NCBI GenBank assembly: GCA_015227615.1
Contig: JAALGZ010000024.1
Location: forward strand, 1 to 64,000
DNA: 64,000 nucleotides
DNA from: Labyrinthula sp. Ha
Lineage: Eukaryota > Sar > Bigyra > Labyrinthulida > Labyrinthulaceae
Direction: 5' to 3'
Numbering within the stretch: position 1 is the first letter of the stretch; each line of letters begins with the position of its first letter. Below are positions 26,401 to 34,866 of this stretch, piece by piece. Made by a program: the position numbers and the translations under genes. The notes under the pieces were generated by a model, which searched no databases, was not told the DNA's origin, and saw only the letters and a list, made by a program, of their open reading frames with translations.

Positions 26401-27927
26401 GGTTGTTTATTTGGTTGGGCAACATTAAATGACAAGACAGATTCAAATAAAATTATGAAAGCATCTGTTGCTCGCATTACACTATTGCGGATTATTAAGA
26501 AGCACAAGAAGAAAAAATATTTTAGAAAACTACGTGACGAAGCCTTCCCGATATTAAATGATGAACCTTCTCAATTGGTAACACACAGAGGAAAGCTTTA
26601 CTGGCTTAAGACCTTGTCGTTTAACTTTATTATGTCACTTCGTTATGAACATTCTATTTTTAGTATTGGAAAGTTTGATCCGCATTATAGTAAAGTACAG
26701 AGAATAGCTGTGTTTTGTACCGTTGTCTTGGCTAATTTTGCTGTTTCTGCTGTGTTTTATAATTTAGTTGTTGAGGGAGATGATTTACCCCCGTGGTTTA
26801 TTCTTATTGTTGGAGTTGTTTGTGCACTTTGTGTTGGTTTTCCTGTGAAAGTTCTTATGAAAATACTTTTTCGATCTACTGAGAACAAAATAGGATCTGT
26901 TAATGACATCTGCGCTAACTCCAACAAGATTTTGCTTCGTTTAGAAAAAGGCGATGGAAACCTCTTGCGTTCAGATGAAAAGTTGGTTGATAGCTACAGG
27001 CGATTGCTATGGGCATCTCAGTGGCTGGAACGAAATCAAGCTGCAAATTATTCTTTGAGTCAAGTCAAAAGAAATAGTGATAAGTCATTAGTTAAGAATG
27101 TTGAACCGTGGGATGAAGAAGAAGCAATGGTTGAAATAGAATATGAGGCGCCTAATAGGAGGACCATATCGCCCGAAGAACTGAAAACTATTTTTAATGA
27201 AGTTAAAGTTGCGACTGTTGAAGCAAGACGTGTTTGGCATAGTTCCCGATCCTTGAACAGCCAAACTCCTGTTGTAGAAGCTATACTCGTTGATGATCCA
27301 TCTGATGAAGAGAGTGCACCCGGTGAACGCGAGATTCCAGTTGCATTTTATACGATGGAATGGGAAAGAGTGATCCTTGCAGAGAGTCAAGGGGAAAGCC
27401 GCGTTAAGAGATTAGCAGCACTAATCGCGGACACCTCTACTCCAAAAGCTCGCCCAAGAACATCCTTATTGCCTAGTTCTTTCAATGTATTAACCTGGCT
27501 GCTCCTTGCAATGCTGGTTATTGGGCTTTCGTATTTGTCAATAGATTTTATCATTAGAAGGTTCCAGGACATTGCAAGAGAGGGTAAAGAGGATGGAGTA
27601 AAATATAGTTACAAAGAAATAAATGAAATTCGATACTTGGAGTCTGTCGAGTTGGAAAATTGGGTGTTTGCGTCTCTGATTGGGATTGCTCTGTCTTATC
27701 TTGTTGCAGAACCCTTAGCTTTGTTTCTTAGGTTCTTCTTAGCTCCTATGTTTCTTATTCTTTTTGGAGAAAGCAGATTTGTAAAAACTGAAAAGGAGCC
27801 TTTGGAGACTCAAATGGATAGGACGACACAAGCTCTAGAAAAAATGAGAGATCCGCCCTCTGTTGCAGCAAGATCTAGCGGGATGTTGCTGGATTTCATG
27901 GCAGATTTTATGGAAAATGTTCTTTAG
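20497..27927 (+). CDS. Polycystin-1-like receptor: REJ-type ectodomain, GPS motif, about five membrane segments, no channel half
   Basis: Single uninterrupted frame of 2,476 residues. A signal peptide (MKTTSWLVLVLYQVLQLNG) is followed by a Ser/Thr/Pro-rich linker to about residue 90 and a second at about 701-725 (PTESPSPAPTDAPS). The large ectodomain contains a REJ-like region at about 1300-1830. A GPS motif ends in CNCSHLSYY at 1921-1929 with paired Cys before it (CGAF...GC), so self-cleavage between Leu1926 and Ser1927 is expected from family knowledge. Membrane segments lie at about 1957-1978, 2068-2092, 2099-2126, 2328-2353 and 2387-2425 (the last could be two). Between segments one and two, EHSIFSIGKFDPHYSKVQR resembles the RPPRSRFTRVQR stretch before TM2 of polycystin-1. 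No PLAT domain is seen. The protein stops where polycystin-1 would continue into its six-segment channel domain. Likely role: surface adhesion or sensing receptor, perhaps partnering a polycystin-2. Confidence 0.87.
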   Translation: MKTTSWLVLVLYQVLQLNGQETTSSPSQSGDTPEPTFFPTQIPVEINSPGFQNTLSPTVILGTDSPSPVPTPSPTFRPSASPTAVAQSFTVDPQLYAEIHISFPTPPDYVFSQINSCSVLTIRYTENLDAIPSTTFPLIFCIGDLVSQTEEETVISWYGRANPFYNFSSDVLYSVQINDPSILPISSEVVVNFTSPFGGRYAPLLNSDPIIKSVSNAGVVNNALQLDVEVQGSIREIANYGTSSRRELEIYTIDVKEYLGGTDISGFRTRPGHGATPQGPANFIRFRINTGIFYDYDENTTFIYHNDYTGQYRYIEPVPEDLYAAPNLLKIIAVGFNILELSFDQPVGIVSESEFIPCNEYIRVIPVDGNLEEEIVSSSSLCKFEHVFSHEYKLRVTINEEKFSQFASDEGFYEMLVESVPEKLLNGRNIIVGLDSPEAVNETYLNYASFSSEISTLIFNESSIDIALQSLDNGSISLIINFIPDIAGFASDEDCRLDAFVLEKYDSVSGVFSTFEPDQCSQNEGFSFIFNTSSFVNVDDLTDTTKIYGIQFQKNYFQERNIVVPENFLYVNKYTPSDLLLLSATVISKTEIAVLLSETVFLTSDGPFYSCFDFFSLESLETSPALTRKLQRSFVPCDFVIEGEMLILTVTDSDSDDIDIIDLSLVITIGGESSLYGISDPFFTTPLKNTVNGDNVIDVQPIQTDFPTESPSPAPTDAPSRYEISFEAMIVDTATRFALNFSDDVEVLGNLTFRCNLFFEYLFDNDATCKIVENLEFPRSTVFISHNSTSVDFRVALDEPIQFALVEEKFSSVGGNYIVAARSEADTILPPFPVSVDLVDNVLRLNFDRSVKISGVDGSFYCIDLFFLFPFYPNTYDLGDIMSDGYICEISRLEGSIMDISFVNFVPYNGGGVNHYVSFEENVIGKVLDQSGIGSVFGEVFLSTNNEQPFSFLITLLSLEEISVCNDEIIIKIEQNGLLSYFFEVFYTVSVLEFNKSFTTTGSIITSLSSIFNELDELREFEEDYEYNFGNISIEGAIQYPYGTSVFQTFAFEFTYVRDFAFLPIIFPDGDSKTIYSVEPFKLVAELGTLGFGCTEDFLHAGGLSNLNFHWKVNESEVSSTSNIFSTTPGELSPGLYNIQLTVNPRNDLDVTTGFGQTFKFFQLTVLPTAPVLKLPAETITVNLANETIISAGRSCKPTADNIGSCDISLGFLGEEGNIETIEELGFTSEDEFVWSCLSCEEENEVVFIIESNPLTPILSNLAPNQDYEIQLAVVTADDNIEVEPVSMLMSTILSETCLLPEVQILPMDPIVNVGDFTVFTSITGIDVDELVVEWSIFIDGEDRVEIPRAEFISTRKDLFVPREILLPGERFLFQVNVTNICFNETLSASTEVSTFINSAPSGGVTDVTLIGSNALLPVYTLEASLWVDVELNIPMQFSFEYLFVSNTEFQSIANNPDAEFLSSRTIPLTSFSSSTIARSPLPLAPEGFNLVVISVARDSLGAVSRRFFSNAATAIPQVNPFVDESGEFSVNVSVGQVEEVLDEVLNLGQPEKVASLCSVIASSLNDANSSVDTTSTDIRELCFSSTANALDQIAGEGAVDISVLNSVASSFNLLTSAGEDLSPKVLSDFSSSVESLTRVLISTVSEGSRGENDPKAGSILDNSVRENIFGVLSNSVNLLSVERNPVTSNSSRSLQEQISPCDIALDSENIMRLLSNLSNSVVGNGAPAYEVETENIHFVTSRERNRDIGRNGRLQDFNFEGTNNKVSFGQGVSQMAEKLFPDDEDVNVYAVKWDINIRCDRSDIFFPDGYCQPNMSYSGPYNNEASSISKTISVEILTRGEKIEKINVENINDTVSLVLDVHESYSEVYLNETCQDKSECEITLGKETVCGAFAERLDDWTSDGCEIVTDAHTPPGTVLCNCSHLSYYGSWEAFEKDIFEIGDPVVCESEFANLQASFGFSLYFLFCGCLFGWATLNDKTDSNKIMKASVARITLLRIIKKHKKKKYFRKLRDEAFPILNDEPSQLVTHRGKLYWLKTLSFNFIMSLRYEHSIFSIGKFDPHYSKVQRIAVFCTVVLANFAVSAVFYNLVVEGDDLPPWFILIVGVVCALCVGFPVKVLMKILFRSTENKIGSVNDICANSNKILLRLEKGDGNLLRSDEKLVDSYRRLLWASQWLERNQAANYSLSQVKRNSDKSLVKNVEPWDEEEAMVEIEYEAPNRRTISPEELKTIFNEVKVATVEARRVWHSSRSLNSQTPVVEAILVDDPSDEESAPGEREIPVAFYTMEWERVILAESQGESRVKRLAALIADTSTPKARPRTSLLPSSFNVLTWLLLAMLVIGLSYLSIDFIIRRFQDIAREGKEDGVKYSYKEINEIRYLESVELENWVFASLIGIALSYLVAEPLALFLRFFLAPMFLILFGESRFVKTEKEPLETQMDRTTQALEKMRDPPSVAARSSGMLLDFMADFMENVL

Positions 27928-30900
27928 CATACGCTATTTGGTATTATTTCACTTAATTTTTGATCATCTACAAGTTAAACTATCTTCACATTACATAATA
28001 CTACTACACGCCATAATTGGAAATCTGGAAGTCTCTTTATGTATTACATTTCTTACTATTATTCCCTTAGGTGAACATGAATTCTTGTGCTCACCATTAA
28101 TAGGCTTATAATTAGGCAGAAATAAGAAACTTGATAAGCTTAGGCCTAACCATATATTCTATAAAATACATACCTGCCAACTCTACTTCTTTTTTTGATC
28201 TACAGAACATAAGCAAGCAAAATAGATCTGGAAATGATAATCTCGTTGTCTCATTGAAAGTGGAGAACTCACTTTTCATCTAGCTTGAGAAAGATTAACT
28301 TGCCCAACGAGATTGAGTTCGCCTCAGTCCCGTATTGCAAGAAGCTTCTCTAAACAAAAATTTGTAATTTCACTGGTCAAGCAAACGTATTACTAAACTT
28401 CTGCTCTTAGCCATAGGTATAGTCATACAATCTCAGAAAAATTCAAACTCGGTTCAGAAGGCTGCACAAAAATTGAATGGGATATTTTAATTCTAATTTA
28501 TTTAAGTGAAGAACATCGCATATGGTAACCTAAATTTTCCCATATTTGCTACCTATACTCCCATGCTAATTTTATATGAGTTATCTTCTGACCAGTTTGC
28601 GGGAATCACAACGTGAATCTTTAGGAAGGCGATGAACCTCTGTATGAGCTGCAAACTTAAGTTTAATGGCTAATTATATTCATTTTCCATCAGTTCATCA
28701 TGCTGGATGGTGTCACCTATAAAGGCTTACTTTGATCTCTTTTCTGGTTATGGCATTCCCCATACTAGTGCACAATCTTCAAAGTCTCCATTTTTTCTTG
28801 ATGGTTCTGAGAGAAGTTTAGAAAAATACTCCCTTAAAACTCTATTAGAAATGGAACCCTAAACGAAAATATCTTACAAAAAGCGCCTCAAATTCTTTGC
28901 TACCATATCTAGACAAATAACGAGCTCGGGGCGTCATGATAAGGCAGGATAATGCAAGGCAATCCTTACTCAACAAACTAGTATAGGTTCATATATACTT
29001 AAGCAGGTTTCTTTTCAATTTTCTAGTTCTTCTTAACTTCGATAAAGTTTGAATAAATCAGAAGTTTATTAACTAGCCTTAGACAAGCATGAGAATTGAT
29101 TCAAGATGAGACCAAGAAAAATCTATCATATGAATCAGAACAAGCACACTCTTAGTTTATATTTAAAAAAAAATTTTATGTGGAGTACAGCTGAATAGGA
29201 AATTTCTCCAAGTTTAACAGCGCAAGTGGACAAGGATAGGATTAGTTTAACTGCAAGGCAGATTAATGCCAGAAGGCAACAAAGTCTTGAATTTGTTAGT
29301 GCAATAACATTCCTATATTCAATATGTTTATGAACATCGTATTCTAGATTTTTATTAGAACAGTAGATTTTCTTAAATTGGAAATATCGAACGAAATCCA
29401 TATTCTCAAAGATTTCCTAGACGTGCAATTATCCTCTTACATTTTTGGCAAAGAGCAATACTTAATGTTTTGGTTGAAATGGTAAAATAGCTTATAACTA
29501 AATAAGTTGCAAGCTTGTTTCATAGCTTGTCCAAAATTAAAATCGGTTTCTTGTCAACATGTGTTCCTATGCCCAGAATCTTATCACTCCGTTGTAACTA
29601 GGTGCCCATGTCCACTTATTCCATAGGTTTCTATCTCTAATGATATAGAAAATAGAATGTATGAACGCTTCGTGTTGTTGATTGTGTTGTGATACGATAA
29701 ATTACTGGTGATATTTATCTCGGTTAAGCTATCATTTCAATAAATATGGATAACTCATCAAATTTGCTACCTTATTAGTATTTGTCAAAGTTAAATTTTC
29801 AAGTCACCCGGGATGACGCAAGTTCAAGGTTTTCACCAGAGATTAGTTTTAAGCCATTTTTCTTCAATAACATTGTTCTTATTTTATTATGAGTTAAGTG
29901 ACACAATTCAAGACCAAAACAATTCATAGATATCTTAACAGCTCGACAGAGATGTAAACAATTAGTGGCTGTTACTACTACAAATTTATCAAGTATTACA
30001 GGTAAGAGCAATTTTATGAGATATTAATTATCTAGTTTAAGAGACCGTGATAGACCCAGCATCAAGGTAAAAGTTATGTTTCCTATTGGGAGCGATAATT
30101 ACTTTTAGACAATACCTTAATCATGATCATCATTAGATTTCAAACGTAACTTGTGGTACTAAATCGCGGTTACATTAAGGTCTACTCTATAAAACTCTTA
30201 ATTAGCTTTTATTAAACTTTAATTATTAGCAATACCAAATATCTCGTCATTCTAAAGAAAGGTTACACTCTTATTCCTTCTAAGCGTAAGAGATAGCGTT
30301 GAGATTATAGAATATAATCAATATCTGTGTCAAATTTCTTCAGTTTAAGGATTGAACTATCTTTTCATTAACCTCGTATTCTTTTAAAGGTGATATGGTA
30401 AATTTGGACAATCTTTAGGCTCGTCTATGGAAAACAAATGAGTACCTTTCTAATGGAGAACATCACTTGAGTTCTACCTCTGATGATGCTATTATCTCCG
30501 TACATAGCCCTTCCATATTTGAAACCAATATAAACGGAGGCTGGTAACTTTATAAAGACAAGAAATGTTCAAATAGAAATTGATATCCAAACTACAACCT
30601 ATTAGTAAATGCGAAGTCAGAGCAATTAATAAGGGCTAAATAGTTACGCTCATGACTTAGAGAAAGTTATTTTGTTTTTACATTTGATGCTTTGAGCTTA
30701 AATAACTACTACATCTCCAAATTTTCCTTCAATCACAATGAACACTTTTAACATTTTCCTTTAAGATGTTGTCACTTCTGATTGGCAAGATTGCGGTTTC
30801 TTTAATTAGATATGTAACTGTTGTTTTGTAGTTTAGGGGGTAAAATGAAAAGAGAATAAAGTTTGGTTTATTGTTGCTTTTATTTGAAAAGTATCCCTTA

Positions 30901-32637
30901 GTTGAGTTATTAAAAAAGAGCTGATTGCTGTACCCCTAATACATTCTACGGCAACAAACTAGTGTATGATTTATCTGTTTTCAAGCATTCATAGGTTTAA
31001 ATAGAGATAAAACATTAATTTGCTTAAGACATTGCATTTAACCTCTAGACGGGAATGTTTTGAAATCACACTCGATTATAACCGTAACAGATACTATTGC
31101 TCAATTTGAAAGAAAATTGTTAACTAATGTAGGAAGTTTCTTAGCTTTCCATAATCGTAAGATTATATATATAAATACAGTGGGTAAACAACTTTGTATT
31201 CACTGAAGCAAAATTAAGATAATAAAATCAATAACACAACAGACTTAAAGCTTTCCTCGTCTATCGTATTATAACAGTAGAATTTATATCTAATTATTTA
31301 TTAGAGTTTAGGCGGGGTTAGTTCAAACTTTCAGTCAATACTCCTCGTAAAACACCAGAATGATTTGTCTATAATAAAAGAGGTAAAAACGTATCTTTTA
31401 TCGCTTCACCCTCCTATAACTTATTTCCTAACACGAATTTTCCATGACATTCTCTCTCTACTTTAAACCAATAATAGCTTCTATGAAGCAACCAATGTTG
31501 TAATTGAATCACAAGATGGTGCCCGAGAGAGCTTCTAAACTAAATTGAAGTTTAATTACTAAGTATTTTGTTTCCTATGTGATAATTTTATCTTCATAAG
31601 ATTTCCATGTTTTTAGCATAGTCTTTTTTCGTTAGTTTAATTGCGAAACATGTAACTGCACTCTCTCTGGCAGATCTAACGCCTTGAATATTATCCACTG
31701 AATAGCACAGCAACTAATTTTAAAGTCTTTGCAAGTAGTTAATTTTTAGACACTGTAATTTTAACTAGACAGTGATGAACTTCATTATAACGATACCTAG
31801 TTGACATGACCGCAAATTTAATTATCTTCACAAAAAAGTTAACTCAAGAGACAGAGTTTAACCATTTTGAGACCTCCCTGTAAGTAACAAAAAAAACCAA
31901 TAGTGGTAAGAACATTTAGGTTTTGATAGTTTCCCTGAAAAGATTAATTGTGGCATTTCAAACCTGTCAAGTATTTTTTAGTATCCTTTAGTTCAGATCT
32001 TCTCCTTATGCTTCAATTTAATGAGAATGGTTGATTTAAATATACTGGGTTTTAAGGTTAACCCTAGTTTAAGAAATAAAAAAAGTATCTGCAAGATCTG
32101 CAAAGGTTTTGAAGTCAGTGTCCTAGTCATTTTGCCATCTTGAATGGCTAGATAAATCTTTACGTTACAAATAAATTAATTGTTAGACCAAGACTTTTGT
32201 CCGGTTTCTCACTGAGTTTCTAAGAAAGCCCAAACCTTTCTCGATGAGTTATAACCTTACTTAAAACTGTGAATACAGGATCTAAGTGAGTCTTTGCTCG
32301 ACAGAGTTATGGTCTTTTTTCACTTTGCTGGCCTACCCGTTACATGTCTTAGGTACAATCAACTATTGATATACTTGCTCAATACCGGGCCTCTTATTCT
32401 ATAAGACCTATCAACCACAAATTGATAAATTTCTAGTTCTGATTGACAATAATAAAATGATATGTGCTCAAATTTGTTTTAGACCAAATAATAAAATATG
32501 GAAATTTGATTATTGGTTTAATTTCCAATAAATCAAATCTGATCTTTTGTTATTTTACGCTACGCTTATTTTCCTAATCACACATATAAAAAAGGAAGGA
32601 AATCTTTTACTACTACGTGATTTTTTATTTTAATAGC
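27928..32637. other. Gene-poor AT-rich stretch
   Basis: Nothing beyond short open frames (88 codons or fewer, on either strand) is seen. None has a domain or a convincing start. No structural RNA or repeat was recognised. Confidence 0.45.
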
Positions 32638-32832
32638 ATGGCTAAAAGACAGAGTACAAAAGGAAAGTATTTTTATACAGCCATTGCAACTACGAGTTTT
32701 CCCTTTGATAGTTCAGAACCGTTAGCAGACTTAGATGAAAAAACATTAGTGTACCTTTTGGGAATTGCAATACATAGGAGGAAATACCAAGAAATACTTT
32801 TAATTTCCTATAGGCTCAGGATATTGTCATGA
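32638..32832 (+). CDS. Possible small hypothetical protein (64 residues)
   Basis: ATG-led frame beginning MAKRQSTKGKYFYTAIATT with an ordinary soluble composition (LADLDEKTLVYLLGIAIHRR). No family recognised. With introns of about 30 nt in this genome the frame may be one exon of a larger gene: GTACCTTTT...ATAG at about 32752-32778 would fit an in-frame 27-nt intron, but nothing decides this. It could also be a chance frame. Confidence 0.25.
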   Translation: MAKRQSTKGKYFYTAIATTSFPFDSSEPLADLDEKTLVYLLGIAIHRRKYQEILLISYRLRILS

Positions 32833-33700
32833 ATTGTTATATCCTAATCTTTTAGCTTACATATATTATAAATTACTGGTTTAAGTGCCAAACACCTTGT
32901 GGTTAGAGTTGCTAGTTAGTTGCGATAACTTGTAATAACTGTATTGTTGGTTTTCAATAAGTTGCTACCTGGAATAAGAATTTATATCAGTTAAACAGTT
33001 AATTTTGAGTGAAATATATTATTATATGCTCTGAGTCTCGACCTTCGGATATTGATAATAGCACTGTTACGAAAGAGATATCATCATACTTTCTTGTTTA
33101 AGCTAAGAGTTATTACGCGTACGATACCTTAGAATATCAACATCCTGATTTTAAAAAGGCATGCGCACGTAAAACGTCCATATATATATAATGCTTCTCC
33201 TAGAAGAATATAAGGATGAGATGAACAACTACAAGACACATACGTAACTTTACGAAACTTTGTAGAACTTCTCAGAACAATTTTCTCACAATAGGAAACA
33301 GACTACTTCGAATGTAATTTGACGTTTCAGTTCTAGGCTTTTCTGTTGTTAACCACACATAAGTTTCCCTTTGTCCATAAGTTCTTAAAGCTTAAGTCTC
33401 TTCTATTGACTCTTTTGCTTCAACCAATAGAATCCTTTCATCTAACCAATCACATATAGCTTTAGCTATTACCTTCGAATAAGGTCACTTTCACATACCT
33501 AATTGGACATTAATCATGCTCTTACCTTCCAATAGTTCAAAGTAGGTATATCAGGATTTAGAGGGTAAGAACAATCTGAGGATTTTCTTCATTATATCAG
33601 TGTCTGAAAAACTTATATCATTCTATTAGCTAAGACCAAATAATATCCAAAAAATCTCACGAAATATGGAGAAATTAAATCCAAAAAGTTTTCTAGTACA
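32833..33700. other. Intergenic, no gene seen
   Basis: No supported feature. A short TATATATATA run lies near 33,181. The right end is the presumed promoter of the gene starting at 33701. Confidence 0.4.
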
Positions 33701-34720
33701 ATGGGTGCAAAAACATTTGTAAATTCATTCTACATTTTCAAAGTTCTAGCAAGACAAAGTTACAAGATGTATTTAATTTCCAAGTTGACTCTCGAGACGG
33801 TATGGTATTCAAAAAATTTAAATATTTAACTTTAGTTTGTCTGCACAATCAATCTCATACCAGATTATGCTGGTGAAAAAATTGGTACAGGATCTTTCCC
33901 CTTAGAGTTTGTTCCAGTTGTTGGAGATCCTTCAAGAGGAAAAAAAGTAACAACAACAAGAGCTACAGAAAAATTACTTATTAAGTTATCAGAATATTTT
34001 ACAGATATTCCAAAAGATGAAAAAATGTCTGAAGTTGATGAAAATAAACAAGATAAGAATAGTTTAAATCAATATAAAACAAAACTTGCGGAATATGCAC
34101 AAAGGTCTGGACAAATATTTTTTGATAGGTTTGATATTCATATTAAAGAAAAAGATGAGCAATTTCAAGCTACTATTATAGATAAAAAGAATCAAGAAAG
34201 AAAAAGTTCAGGTAACTTTTTTTATAATAAGAGAGTTGCTATTTTTCATGCATGTAGGGCTCTTTGGTTAAACCATATTGGACCTAGTTTGGAAACTGAA
34301 CCTGAATCGAGTAGAACTGCTATGAAAGTTAATGCTCTTCTTGGAGATAAACTTCTGGATTTTTTATTGTGTAGATATTTAATTAGGTTGAGATCTTTGA
34401 AATCTGAGCAATCTGGAGAGAAAAAAGAAGCAACAGATGCTTCTAAGATTGGCGCACTTGTTAGTAACGAAACATCAAACGAGAATTTAAGAGATAAAAT
34501 GGAAAATTTTGGGCTGGAAAAGAGTAAGCATTCTGAAGTTGATGCTAGTCAAGTTGAGGAGTGGTTTTGGATACGTTTTTCTGAGTTAGGCGAAAATTTA
34601 GATGCAATGACAAAAGAAATTGTAGAGAAACTTACAAACATGAAGTACAACTCAAAAGTAGAAGACCGACTAGAGTATAATAGCTATTTTAAAGAAAAAC
34701 AAAAACCTGAATCAGGGTAG
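33701..34720 (+). CDS. Unrecognised soluble protein, two exons
   Basis: I do not recognise this protein. Proposed exons are 33701-33799 and 33836-34720 (327 residues), starting MGAKTFVNSFYIFKVLARQS. The coding signal clearly continues upstream of the first ATG of the long frame (34025), reading IPDYAGEKIGTGSFPLEF and RATEKLLIKLSEYF, so the start was moved to 33701 across a 36-nt intron with matching phase. It is Lys/Glu-rich and mostly helical, with no signal peptide or membrane segment. NALLGDKLLDFLLCRYLI at about residues 204-221 faintly recalls the LEFLGDAVLD block of RNase III folds; this is weak and other acidic residues of that site are not obvious. It lies 146 nt upstream of the acyl-AMP ligase gene on the same strand. 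Confidence 0.6.
33800..33835 (+). other. Mini-intron of the unrecognised gene (36 nt)
   Basis: GTATGG donor, CTTTAG acceptor, phase 0. It removes a TAA in the upstream frame and links an ATG-led exon to the long exon. It has no homologue-based support, so it is less certain than the other introns. Confidence 0.5.
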
Positions 34721-34866
34721 TATTTAGTTGGTGATATTTTTTTGAGTTGTTTGTTGTCTTGTCTCACTCTATAGCACTAATTTTTGAAAAGGTCTCAGGG
34801 TAATCTGATATTGAGTTACTGAAACTAGGAAAACTCCCAAAATCAATATATTTCGTATCAAATCTT

